From positions 317,501 to 381,500 of the forward strand of contig NZ_FNXG01000003.1 in NCBI RefSeq assembly GCF_900108405.1: a stretch of DNA of 64,000 nucleotides, written 5' to 3'. Positions 1-7,678 of this stretch are shown in pieces (positions within the stretch are counted from its first letter, which is position 1; each line of letters begins with the position of its first letter). This DNA is from Paracoccus alkenifer. GTDB taxonomy: Bacteria > Pseudomonadota > Alphaproteobacteria > Rhodobacterales > Rhodobacteraceae. The notes under the pieces are model-generated. The model searched no databases. It worked only from the letters and a program-made list of their open reading frames with translations, and was not told the DNA's origin. A program made the translations under genes and the position numbers.

Positions 1-233
1 CGGTGCGCTTCATCCACCCGGTGCGCACCGCGCGCTGGCGGGCGGTGTCGCTGCCGATGGCGGCGGCCTGGGTGGTGTTTGCGGCCTGGGCGATCGCGGT
101 CGGGTTCCACCCGCAAAGCTGGGCGCTGTGGGGGCTTACGCTCAGCTCGCTGTGGCTGATCGGCGTCGGCGTGGCGCAGCAGCTGCTGCCGCCGCCGGCG
201 CTGCGGGTGCGACAGGCGCCCCGGCCCCGCTAG
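1..233 (+). CDS. C-terminal end of an integral membrane protein (partial)
   Basis: This is an open frame that runs in from before the window and stops at a TAG at 231-233. The visible 76 residues contain two hydrophobic stretches, roughly residues 16-35 and 41-60, separated by a short polar loop, and end in an Arg/Pro-rich tail. They are likely the last two transmembrane helices of an inner-membrane protein. A GTG at position 3 could in principle start a tiny protein, but the frame is open to the window edge, so truncation is more likely. Its stop overlaps the stop of the convergent lytic transglycosylase by three bases. The family is not recognised. Confidence 0.5.
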   Translation, partial: VRFIHPVRTARWRAVSLPMAAAWVVFAAWAIAVGFHPQSWALWGLTLSSLWLIGVGVAQQLLPPPALRVRQAPRPR

Positions 234-1213
234 TTCTTCAGCACGATGCAGCGGCCGCCGACGGCGCGGAACTGGTTGCAGAACGCGTTCGCCTCGCCGC
301 GCGAGGCATAGCCGACCTGCGCGGTATAGACCCGCCGCCCGGTGCCCGACAGCGTCTTGCGCACATAGCCGATCCGCTTGCCGCCAAGGATCGGGCGCAG
401 CTGCCGGTTCAGCCGGTCGACCTGCTGCTGCGCGCCCGACTGCCGGGGATGCGAGGCCAGGATCACGCCCCAGGGCCACGCCCGGTCGGCCGGCGCGAAT
501 TCCTTGAGCGAGCGGTTCGCCGCCAGCGTGACGCAGGCGTCGGCGAACGCCGCCGCCTTGTCCAGCCGCAGGTCGATCTGCGCGGGCGGTTCATCGCGCC
601 ATTTCCACGCATTGTGGCCGGTGATCGCCTCGACGTAATCCTGCGTCTCATAGGGCAGCACCTGCCCGCCGCCGACAAAGTTGCGCGCCCGCCGCTCGCC
701 GCCGTTATAGGCCACCGCCGCCAGCCCGATATTGCCGAAACCGTCGATCAGGAAACGCAGGTAATCGGCCGAGGCATGGATCGCCTTGGCCGGGTTCAGC
801 GGATCGTCCAGCCGGCGGATGCGGGCGGTATCGGGCATGAACTGCGCGATCCCCAACGCCCCGGCCGGAGAGATCGCGGACGGCTCGAACAGGCTTTCCT
901 TCCACAGCAGCCGGGCCAGGAAATGCGGGTCCAGCGCGTTTTCGCCCGCCGCGCGCTCGATGGTGGAACAGACATCGGCGACATAGGTCGCGGCGGAAAT
1001 GCAGCTGCGTTCGTCCAGCGTGCAGCGACGGTCGGCGCCCTCGGCGCGGGGCTGGCGCGGGCCGATGAAATCGGCGGGAACCGCGGGCTGGACGGGCGCG
1101 GGCTGGGCGGCCGGATCGGCCAGCGCGATCACCTGCGGCGCGGGTTCGGCCAGCACGGGACCGCTGAGGACCAACGCGACCGCAGTCGCAACGAAATCGA
1201 GCCAGCAGCGCAC
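230..1213 (-). CDS. Periplasmic lytic murein transglycosylase (SLT domain) with SPOR-like tail
   Basis: This 327-residue secreted protein is predicted to cleave the MurNAc-GlcNAc bond of peptidoglycan, forming 1,6-anhydro products. A signal peptide covers about residues 1-22 (hydrophobic core, then LAEP). The SLT fold begins near residue 80, and the family signature KES, with the catalytic Glu at about 106, is followed by the GALGIAQFMP motif and by AYNGG. The last 45 residues (YTAQVGY...GGRCIVLK) look like a SPOR peptidoglycan-binding domain. The start is a GTG preceded by an AAAGGGTGG ribosome site. Family and reaction are well supported; the particular peptidoglycan process it serves is unknown. 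Confidence 0.88.
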   Translation of the reverse strand: MRCWLDFVATAVALVLSGPVLAEPAPQVIALADPAAQPAPVQPAVPADFIGPRQPRAEGADRRCTLDERSCISAATYVADVCSTIERAAGENALDPHFLARLLWKESLFEPSAISPAGALGIAQFMPDTARIRRLDDPLNPAKAIHASADYLRFLIDGFGNIGLAAVAYNGGERRARNFVGGGQVLPYETQDYVEAITGHNAWKWRDEPPAQIDLRLDKAAAFADACVTLAANRSLKEFAPADRAWPWGVILASHPRQSGAQQQVDRLNRQLRPILGGKRIGYVRKTLSGTGRRVYTAQVGYASRGEANAFCNQFRAVGGRCIVLKN

Positions 1214-1300
1214 GGGTCCACCCTTTCTCGCCCACCTCTCCCGCTTAGCAAACCCGCCGGCAAAAGTGAACTGCGCGGGCGGCGCGCGGCGGGAACGGCA

Positions 1301-1326
1301 AACGCCCGGCGCGGCGGCCGGGCGTT
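1301..1326 (-). terminator. Hairpin after the L,D-transpeptidase gene
   Basis: A perfect 10-bp stem (1301-1310 with 1317-1326) with a 6-base loop lies 50 bases past the L,D-transpeptidase stop. The tail on the minus strand has only three consecutive T, so intrinsic termination may be weak. Confidence 0.5.
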
Positions 1327-1375
1327 GCGATGGATCAGGGGGGATCAGGCGGCGGGGATCAGGCCGCGCCGCGGG

Positions 1376-2170
1376 TCACCAGCTGGCGGGGATCGCCTGA
1401 TAGTCACCGCTGTCGGCAAAGGCGATCGGCTGCGCCTCGGCGGCCACCGGCTCAAGATAGCCGTCCGGGGTCTGGCGCAGCGGCCCCTCCAGCCGGCGCG
1501 ATTCGTCGGCGGTGCGGACCTTGACCACGGTGCCGTTCGGGATCAGGTCATACAGGTCCATCACGTCCTGGTTGAACAGGCGGATGCAGCCGGCCGAGGT
1601 CGCCTTGCCGATCGAGGACGGGTCCATGGTGCCGTGAATCCGATACATGGTGTCCCGGCCGCCCTCATACAGGTAAAGCGCGCGCGACCCCAGCGGGTTC
1701 GAGGTGCCGCCGGGAACGCCCTTGGCGAACTGGGCGTAAAGCTCGGGCTCGGTGCGGACCATGTTGGCGGTGGGGGTCCAGGACGGCCAATGCGCCTTGC
1801 GCTGGATGGTGGCGGTGCCGGAATAGCCCAGGCCGGCCTTGCCGACCGCGATGCCGACGCGCGTTGCCATGCCCCCGTTCTCGACCAGATACAGCAACCG
1901 CGCATAGGGATCGACCACCACCGTGCCCGCCGATTCGGGGCCGTTATAGGGCACGCGGGTGCGGGTGTTGCGGTCGCGCAGATAGGCGGCCTTGATCGCG
2001 GGGATCTCGATCGCCTCGCCGCGGGGGCCGGTATCGACGCGGGCCTGATAGATGTCGGGCACGAAATTGCTGGCGGCGGGCGGCGCCCCTCCTTCGGTCG
2101 GAGGAGGGGTGGGGCCGCAGGCCGCAAGGCCCAGAGCGCAGACCAAAAGGGCAGCAGGGGCGAAACGCAT
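1376..2170 (-). CDS. L,D-transpeptidase (YkuD) lipoprotein
   Basis: This 264-residue protein is predicted to crosslink peptidoglycan or attach proteins to it through L,D-transpeptidation. The N-terminus is a lipoprotein signal with lipobox LAAC (Cys18). The YkuD catalytic signature is intact near the C-terminus: His179 in RIHGT and the nucleophile Cys195 in the SAGCIR motif. Residues 19-36 are a Pro/Ala/Gly-rich linker. The ATG start follows an AAGGA ribosome site. Family assignment is firm; whether it makes 3-3 crosslinks or attaches a lipoprotein is not decided by the sequence. Confidence 0.9.
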   Translation of the reverse strand: MRFAPAALLVCALGLAACGPTPPPTEGGAPPAASNFVPDIYQARVDTGPRGEAIEIPAIKAAYLRDRNTRTRVPYNGPESAGTVVVDPYARLLYLVENGGMATRVGIAVGKAGLGYSGTATIQRKAHWPSWTPTANMVRTEPELYAQFAKGVPGGTSNPLGSRALYLYEGGRDTMYRIHGTMDPSSIGKATSAGCIRLFNQDVMDLYDLIPNGTVVKVRTADESRRLEGPLRQTPDGYLEPVAAEAQPIAFADSGDYQAIPASW

Positions 2171-2538
2171 CTAGGATATTCCTTCAGTGGTGGCAGGGCA
2201 GAAGTGCCGCGGGACGGCCACCGGGTTGGCAACGCTGTAGAGATGATTCGCGCGCCGTCGCGCAAACCTCTCAGATCAACCCATAACGCCGTGAGACCCG
2301 ACACGCCGTCAAGAAACGCCCCCGCGAGCGCCTGAGTTCGTGGCAAAAATGCCGCGCACGCGATTTTTTGATCACGCGTCAGCTACAGGCGGAATGACGC
2401 CCGCACCGGGCCGCCTGCCCCGGCGGCGCAAAGCCCGCGGCAAATGCCGCCCTTCACGGAACCAAAAGGGGGGAAGTCGTTGTTCCTACATCATCCGGGC
2501 GCGCGCCAAGGCGCCGCCGCACATGAAAGGACAAAGAC
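2171..2538. other. 368-bp divergent intergenic region
   Basis: This gap separates two divergent genes, the L,D-transpeptidase and the GlsB-like protein, and should carry both promoters. I found no convincing open frame. The only structured signal I can point to is the ECF-like promoter candidate at 2458-2481. Confidence 0.5.
2458..2481 (+). promoter_or_regulatory. Candidate ECF (EcfG-like) stress promoter of the GlsB-like gene
   Basis: GGAAC at 2458-2462 and CGTT at 2478-2481 match the two elements of the alphaproteobacterial general-stress sigma promoter. The 15-base spacer is one shorter than usual. The location, about 57 bases before the start of a stress-type membrane protein, is suitable. 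Rhodobacteraceae often lack a classical EcfG system, so this is only a candidate. Confidence 0.28.
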
Positions 2539-2817
2539 ATGGGCTTTATCGTCGCCATCATCATCGGCGCCATCGCCGGCTGGCTGGCCGGGCAGATCGT
2601 CAAGGGCCACGGCCAGGGCACGGTCATGAATATCGTCGTGGGCGTGGTCGGCGCGCTGATCGCCGCCTTTCTGTTCCCGGCGATGGGCTGGAACATCGGC
2701 GCCGGTCCCGCGGTCGGCAACACCCTCGCCGGACCCAGCTTTCTGGGATCGGTGATCTTTGCCACCATCGGTGCCGTGATCCTGCTGCTGATCCTGCAAC
2801 TGTTCAACCGCCGCTGA
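2539..2817 (+). CDS. GlsB/YeaQ/YmgE-family stress-response membrane protein
   Basis: This 92-residue, Gly-rich protein has three predicted membrane helices (about residues 2-18, 30-48 and 68-88). The glycine-zipper-like pattern IIGAIAGWLAGQIVKG near the N-terminus is typical of the transglycosylase-associated (PF04226) family. Members are small inner-membrane proteins induced by general stress; their biochemical role is not known. The start follows an AAAGGACAAAGAC ribosome site. The ORF is complete and of normal length. Confidence 0.85.
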   Translation: MGFIVAIIIGAIAGWLAGQIVKGHGQGTVMNIVVGVVGALIAAFLFPAMGWNIGAGPAVGNTLAGPSFLGSVIFATIGAVILLLILQLFNRR

Positions 2818-2822
2818 GGCGG

Positions 2823-3245
2823 TCAGGGCCGGGCCGCGGCGTTGTCGGCGATCTGCCGCGCGATCTGGGGCCCGATATCCAGCAGCCGGGCGGGCGTCAG
2901 CAGGGTCTTGAGCCGCGCCACCGCACGAGGGTCAAGATCACGCCCCTCATACCCCAGCGCGCAGCCGCGCCTCAGCAGCCCGGCTGCCCGCATCCAAAGC
3001 GCATCGGCCTCGGTGCCCGCGCCGGCTGCCAGCAGATGCGCATTGCACGCCGTGACGATCAGCAGGCCGCCGACCGGACCCGGCCCCGCGCCATAATGGG
3101 CGATGCTGGCGGGCGCCGACAGGATCACCGAATCCACCCCGCGCCCGTCCATGATCGCCCGCAGCGCCAACTGGCGCAGGGCAGGCAGCCCGCGCGGATC
3201 TCGCCTGCCCGCCGCCATGCCTGCCGTCACGAAATCGCTGCCCAT
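2823..3245 (-). CDS. Hypothetical protein
   Basis: This 140-residue soluble protein, rich in Ala, Gly and Leu, starts at an ATG at 3245. I do not recognise the family. The middle contains an LLIVTACNAHLLAAG segment that could be a beta-strand and helix, and the C-terminal half is predicted helical. No signal peptide or membrane segment is evident. It converges on the GlsB-like gene with only a few bases between the stops. A second frame (3291-2947) overlaps it, but its Arg-rich composition looks like a shadow. Confidence 0.5.
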   Translation of the reverse strand: MGSDFVTAGMAAGRRDPRGLPALRQLALRAIMDGRGVDSVILSAPASIAHYGAGPGPVGGLLIVTACNAHLLAAGAGTEADALWMRAAGLLRRGCALGYEGRDLDPRAVARLKTLLTPARLLDIGPQIARQIADNAAARP

Positions 3246-3391
3246 TCCGCACCCGCTCTGCCCATTCCACCGGTCCCAGCATGATCACCAAAGCCCCCGC
3301 GTCAATCGCCCGCCCGGCCGGCGGCGATGGGGTGCGCGGGGCTGCGATAGCGGATTGCCCTTGCCGTCCGATACGCTAGCCTGAACGCGCA

Positions 3392-5038
3392 ATGCCGTCC
3401 CCAGCCAGCCGCCCCTCTGCCCTGTCCCCGTTCCGCCACAAGGCGTTCCTGACCCTGTGGTCGGCAACCCTGTTTTCCAATTTTGGCGGCATGGTGCAGG
3501 CCGTGGGCGCGGCGTGGCTGATGACCCAGCTGACCGACAGCGCCACGCTGGTGGCGCTGGTGCAGGCGTCAAACACCCTGCCGATCATGATGTTCGCGCT
3601 GTTGTCGGGGGCGCTGGCCGACATTTTTGACCGGCGCCGCCAGTTGCTGATCGCGCTGGCGATGATGGCGTCGGTATCGCTGTTTCTGGCGGTGGTCGCG
3701 ACAATGGGCTGGCTGAACCCCTATAGCCTGCTGGCGCTGACCTTTCTGCTGGGGGTGGGACAGGCGCTTTACAACCCGCCGTGGCAGGCGAGCATGGGCG
3801 ATCTGGTGCCGCGGGCGGACCTGCCGGCGGCGGTCACGCTGAACTCGGTCGGGTTCAACCTGATGCGCTCGGTCGGGCCGGCGGCGGGCGGGCTGATCGT
3901 CGCCGCCTTTGGCGCCGCTGCGGCCTTTGCGGTCAACGCGGCCAGCTATGTGCCGCTGATCGGGGCGCTGACCAGGTGGAAGCCGCCACCCCGCAACGAC
4001 CTGAAGGCCCCGCCCGAGCCGCTGGGACCGGCCCTGGCCGCCGGGCTGCGCTATGTGGCGCTGTCGCCCAACCTGCTGCGGGTGCTGCTGCGCGCGATGC
4101 TGTTCGGCTTTGCCGGCGTGTCGATCCTGGCGCTGCTGCCGCTGATCGCCAAGCAGCACCCCTCTGGCGGGTCGCTGCTGCTGGGGCTGCTGCTGGGTTG
4201 TTTCGGGCTGGGGGCGATCCTGGGCGCCGTCATCAACGCCCGTATCCGCGAGCGGCTGAACAACGAAAACGTGGTGCGGGTGGCGTTCATGGGGTTTGCC
4301 ATCGCCTGCCTGGTCATGTCGCGCAGCGAAAGCATGGTCTGGCAGGCGCTGGCGCTGCTGGTGGCCGGGGCCGGCTGGGTGCTGGCGCTGTCGCTGTTCA
4401 ACGTAAGCGTGCAGCTGTCCACGCCGCGCTGGGTGGTGGCGCGGGCCATGGCGCTGTATCAAAGCGCGACCTTTGGCGGCATGGCGGCGGGCAGCTGGCT
4501 GTGGGGCAGCGTCGCGGGCGCGCGCGGGCTGGACACGGCCTTTGCCGGCGCGGCAGGGCTGCTGATCCTGGGCGCGATCATCGGGCGCTGGTTCAGCCAG
4601 CCTGAATTCGGCACGCTCGACCTGGACCCGGCCAACCGCTTTCGCGAGCCGCCGCTGGCGCTGGACCTGCGCGGGCGGTCGGGGCCGATCGTGGTGATGA
4701 TCGACTTTGAAATCGACCTGAAGGACGCGCCCGAGTTCCTGCGCCTGATGTCCAAGCGCCGCGCCATCCGCCGCCGCGACGGCGCCCGCAACTGGTCGCT
4801 GATGCGCGATCTGGAAAACCCGCGGCACTGGACCGAAAGCTATCACATCGCCACCTGGGACGAATATGTCCGCCACAACCTGCGCCACACCATCGCCGAT
4901 TCCGAAGTGACCGAGGCGGTGCAGGCGCTGCATCGCGGTGCGGCCAAGCCGGTCGTCCACCGCATGATCGAGCGCCACAGCATCAGCCCCGCCGACGACA
5001 TGCCGCTGCTGGGCAAGATCGAGGTGCCGGGGTCGTGA
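3392..5038 (+). CDS. MFS exporter with C-terminal soluble domain (EntS / MFS_3 type)
   Basis: This 548-residue protein consists of a 12-helix major-facilitator transporter (about residues 15-405) followed by a roughly 140-residue hydrophilic domain. The MFS loop motif GALADIFDRRR lies between helices 2 and 3. The arrangement matches the MFS_3 'transmembrane secretion effector' family (PF05977), which includes the enterobactin exporter EntS. The C-terminal part (IVVMIDFEID... ESYHIATWDEY) resembles a ferredoxin-like antibiotic-biosynthesis-monooxygenase fold. It stands alone with no siderophore genes nearby, so the substrate is unknown. Confidence 0.8.
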   Translation: MPSPASRPSALSPFRHKAFLTLWSATLFSNFGGMVQAVGAAWLMTQLTDSATLVALVQASNTLPIMMFALLSGALADIFDRRRQLLIALAMMASVSLFLAVVATMGWLNPYSLLALTFLLGVGQALYNPPWQASMGDLVPRADLPAAVTLNSVGFNLMRSVGPAAGGLIVAAFGAAAAFAVNAASYVPLIGALTRWKPPPRNDLKAPPEPLGPALAAGLRYVALSPNLLRVLLRAMLFGFAGVSILALLPLIAKQHPSGGSLLLGLLLGCFGLGAILGAVINARIRERLNNENVVRVAFMGFAIACLVMSRSESMVWQALALLVAGAGWVLALSLFNVSVQLSTPRWVVARAMALYQSATFGGMAAGSWLWGSVAGARGLDTAFAGAAGLLILGAIIGRWFSQPEFGTLDLDPANRFREPPLALDLRGRSGPIVVMIDFEIDLKDAPEFLRLMSKRRAIRRRDGARNWSLMRDLENPRHWTESYHIATWDEYVRHNLRHTIADSEVTEAVQALHRGAAKPVVHRMIERHSISPADDMPLLGKIEVPGS

Positions 5039-5051
5039 CGCAAATGGGCGC

Positions 5052-5106
5052 TGCCCCTCGGCCCCGGCGGGGCCTCACCCCGGGATATTTGAACAAGGAA
5101 GAAGGG
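5052..5106 (+). repeat. Dispersed intergenic repeat, copy A (GGATATTT family)
   Basis: A GC-rich inverted segment is followed by CCCCGGGATATTT and then CAAGGAAGAAGGGG. The same arrangement recurs at 7627-7652 (opposite strand), 22790-22841, 25681-25745 and 48634-48684, always between genes. Confidence 0.6.
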
Positions 5107-5173
5107 GCGTGCGAGGGCTTGCGCAGGCGCGCGGCCACCCTAACTGATGGAAAGCAAGGGGAGGATGGTGGCG

Positions 5174-5443
5174 ATGAAATGCCCGATGGACGGCGAGACG
5201 CTGGTGATGACCGACCGCAGCGGGGTCGAGATCGACTATTGCCCGAAATGCCGCGGCGTATGGCTGGACCGGGGCGAGCTGGACAAGATCATCGAACGCG
5301 CCGCGCCCCCCGCGGTCGCCCCTGCGCCGCAAGCCGCGCGCCCCACCGCCGCGCCCGACCTGCACGGGCAGCCGCTATACGACGACCGCCACCGCAAGCC
5401 GCGGCGCCGCGAATTGTTCCTGTCGGACCTGTTCGATTTCTGA
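5174..5443 (+). CDS. Small zf-TFIIB-type zinc-ribbon protein
   Basis: This is an 89-residue protein. Its N-terminus has the two-cysteine pair of a zf-TFIIB domain (PF13453): one Cys in MKCPMDGE, then CPKCRGVWLDRGEL. The rest is a low-complexity Ala/Pro linker and a basic C-terminus (RKPRRREL). I chose the ATG at 5174 because an AAGGGGAGG ribosome site ends nine bases upstream; in-frame ATGs at 5147 and 5165 have no usable site. Proteins of this family are common and uncharacterised, and may bind metal or nucleic acid. Confidence 0.75.
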   Translation: MKCPMDGETLVMTDRSGVEIDYCPKCRGVWLDRGELDKIIERAAPPAVAPAPQAARPTAAPDLHGQPLYDDRHRKPRRRELFLSDLFDF

Positions 5444-5570
5444 TAACAGCTGTGCCGCAAGGGCGCCCTGCTGAATGGGGACAGGCCCCGGGCTGGGCAC
5501 GGGACCTGTCACTCCTCCCCCGAAAACGGCGGCCTCCCCGCCGACCGTCCCGGGTATGTCTGCGCCGGCT

Positions 5571-6533
5571 TCAGGCCCCGGCCGAAATCATTTCAGCCTG
5601 ACGCACGATCACTTCTGCCTGACGAATCGAGGCGATGTCAACCAGTCTACCTTTGTATACCGCGGCCCCAGCGCCAGATTTCTGCGCCTGATCCATGGCG
5701 GCGATGATCTCGCGCGCCTCGGTCACGGCAGCGTCCGAAGGGGAAAACACCTCGTTCGCCAGCGCGATCTGGCTGGGGTGGATCGCCCATTTCCCGACCA
5801 TGCCCAGCGTGGCCGAGCGCAGCGCCTGCGCGCGGAACCCGTCCTCGTCGCTGAAATCGCCAAAGGGGCCGTCCACCGGCAGCACCCCATGCGTGCGGCA
5901 CGCCGCCACGATTGCCGTCTGCGCCCAGTGCCACGGGTCGGACCAGTATTTCTGCCCCTCGCGCGCCATGTAATAGTTTTCCTGCGTGCCGCCGATGCCG
6001 GTGGTCGCCATCCCCATGCTGGCGGCGAAATCGGCGGCGCCCAGGCTCATCGCCTGAAGGCGCGGGCTCGATGCCGCGATTTCCTCGACATGGGAAATGC
6101 CGGCCGCGGTCTCGATGATGACTTCAAAGCTGATGGGTTTCTTGCGACCCTTTGCGCGCTCGATGGCGGTGACCAGCGCATCGACGGCATAGATGTCGGC
6201 GGCACAGCCGGCCTTGGGGATCATGATCTGGTCCAGCCGGTCGCCAGCCTGTTCCAGCAGGTCCACCACGTCGCGATACCAATAGGGCGTGTCCAGCCCG
6301 TTGATGCGCACCGACAGGGTCTTGTTGCCCCAGTCGATGTCGTCAATGGCCTGGATGATGTTCCGGCGCGCCTGCTCCTTGTCGTCGGGCGCCACCGAAT
6401 CCTCAAGGTCGAGGTTGATCACATCCGCCGCCGAGGCCGCCATCTTGGCAAACAGTTGCGTGCGCGAGCCGGGTCCGAACAGCTGGCAGCGGTTCAGGCG
6501 GGCGGGCGGGGCGGGTTGAAGCCGGAAGGACAT
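5571..6533 (-). CDS. mcl1: L-malyl-CoA / beta-methylmalyl-CoA lyase
   Basis: This 320-residue HpcH/HpaI-citrate-lyase-family enzyme reversibly cleaves beta-methylmalyl-CoA to glyoxylate plus propionyl-CoA, and L-malyl-CoA to glyoxylate plus acetyl-CoA. It is a step of the ethylmalonyl-CoA pathway for acetate assimilation. The start MSFRLQPAPPARLNR and the blocks NLDLEDSVAPDD, SVRINGLDTP, SFEVIIETAAG and MVGKWAIHPSQ match my memory of Rhodobacter sphaeroides Mcl1 almost residue for residue. The ATG at 6533 has an AGAGGTG site, so a longer upstream reading is not needed. It is divergent from the transaminase gene and is the best taxonomic marker in the window. Confidence 0.93.
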   Translation of the reverse strand: MSFRLQPAPPARLNRCQLFGPGSRTQLFAKMAASAADVINLDLEDSVAPDDKEQARRNIIQAIDDIDWGNKTLSVRINGLDTPYWYRDVVDLLEQAGDRLDQIMIPKAGCAADIYAVDALVTAIERAKGRKKPISFEVIIETAAGISHVEEIAASSPRLQAMSLGAADFAASMGMATTGIGGTQENYYMAREGQKYWSDPWHWAQTAIVAACRTHGVLPVDGPFGDFSDEDGFRAQALRSATLGMVGKWAIHPSQIALANEVFSPSDAAVTEAREIIAAMDQAQKSGAGAAVYKGRLVDIASIRQAEVIVRQAEMISAGA

Positions 6534-6703
6534 GGGCACCTCTGGGCAATGATGTTTCGTCGCTTGCTGGGCGGGTGATAGATTATTGCTGCACCCGCAG
6601 CAAGGCTTGCGGCAAGGCTTTCTGCGCCTGCACCCCCGGGCGACGGTTGAACCGCCCGCCGCATTGGCGCAGAACCGGCCCAGCACCCTTCCCGGAGAAA
6701 CCA

Positions 6704-7576
6704 ATGACCCGCACCGTATTCGTCAACGGCAGCTACCTGCCCGAGGCTCAAGCCACCGTCTCGATCTTTGACCGCGGCTTTCTGATGGCCGACGGCGTGT
6801 ATGAGGTGGTCAGCGTGCTGGACGGCCGCCTGCTGGATTTCGACGGGCACATGGCGCGGCTGGGGCGCTCGCTGGACGCGCTGGGGATCGCGCAGCCGAT
6901 GACCGACACGGAATGGCTGGCGGCCCAACGCCGGCTGGTCGCCGACAACGCCATCACCGACGGTCTGGTCTATCTGCAAGTCACCCGCGGCAACCCCGGC
7001 GACCGCGACTTTGCCTATCCGCCCGCGGACACGCCGCCCACCGTGGTGATGTTCACCCAGTCGAAACCGGGATTGGCCGACAACCCGCAGGCGCAGACCG
7101 GGCTGCGCATCTGCACCGTCCCCGACATCCGCTGGGCGCGGCGCGACATCAAGACGGTGCAGCTGCTCTACCCCTCGATGGCCAAGATGGAGGCCAAGGC
7201 CCGCGACTGCGACGACGCCTGGCTGGTGGAGGACGGGCCGACGGGCAAGGTGGTGACCGAGGGCACCTCGAACAACGCCTATATCGTCAAGGGCGGCAGC
7301 ATCGTCACCCGGGCGCTGTCGAACGACATCCTGCACGGCATCACCCGCGCCGCGGTGCTGCGCTTCGCGCGCGAGGCGCAGATGAATGTCGAGGAACGCA
7401 GCTTCACCGTGGACGAGGCCAAGGCCGCGGACGAGGCATTCATCACCTCGGCCTCGGCCTTCGTGATGCCGGTGGTGGAAATCGACGGCGCAAGGCTGGG
7501 CGACGGCCAGCCCGGCCCGGTCGCCCTCCGCCTGCGCGAGATCTATCTTGAGGAAAGCCGCAAGACCGCGATCTGA
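6704..7576 (+). CDS. dat: D-amino-acid transaminase (class IV PLP aminotransferase)
   Basis: This 290-residue fold-type IV PLP enzyme is expected to exchange amino groups between D-amino acids and 2-oxo acids, for example D-Ala to D-Glu. The start region VFVNGSYLPEAQATVSIFDRGF is typical. The PLP lysine is in RRDIKTVQLLY, and the cofactor-phosphate binding segment TEGTSNNAYIV is present. The ATG at 6704 follows CGGAGAAACC. It is transcribed away from mcl1 across a 170-bp gap. A branched-chain or aminodeoxychorismate role is less likely, given the Dat-like motifs. Confidence 0.82.
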   Translation: MTRTVFVNGSYLPEAQATVSIFDRGFLMADGVYEVVSVLDGRLLDFDGHMARLGRSLDALGIAQPMTDTEWLAAQRRLVADNAITDGLVYLQVTRGNPGDRDFAYPPADTPPTVVMFTQSKPGLADNPQAQTGLRICTVPDIRWARRDIKTVQLLYPSMAKMEAKARDCDDAWLVEDGPTGKVVTEGTSNNAYIVKGGSIVTRALSNDILHGITRAAVLRFAREAQMNVEERSFTVDEAKAADEAFITSASAFVMPVVEIDGARLGDGQPGPVALRLREIYLEESRKTAI

Positions 7577-7584
7577 CCTGCGCC

Positions 7585-7608
7585 GGCCGCGCCCGCCCCG
7601 GCGCGGCC
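7585..7608 (+). terminator. GC-rich hairpin downstream of dat
   Basis: A perfect 9-bp stem (7585-7593 with 7600-7608) with a 6-base loop begins eight bases past the dat stop. There is no T-tract, so it may be a 3'-end stabiliser instead of a strong terminator. Confidence 0.35.
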
Positions 7609-7626
7609 CTCATCCGCCGGCAGGGA

Positions 7627-7652
7627 CTTCTTTCTGGCGCAAATACCCCTGC
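7627..7652 (-). repeat. Dispersed intergenic repeat, copy B (GGATATTT family)
   Basis: On the minus strand this reads GCAGGGGTATTTGCGCCAGAA followed by AGAAG, the short 3' half of the repeat seen at 5052, 22790, 25681 and 48634. It lies between the convergent dat and binding-protein genes. Confidence 0.45.
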
Positions 7653-7678
7653 GGCCACGCGGTCAACGCGGCGCTGCC

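Noticed and set aside
128..2335. 735-codon plus-strand open frame over the transglycosylase and L,D-transpeptidase genes
   Set aside because: Arg/Gly/Ala-rich with no recognisable domain; it is the antisense shadow of two genes with clear catalytic motifs in GC-rich DNA.
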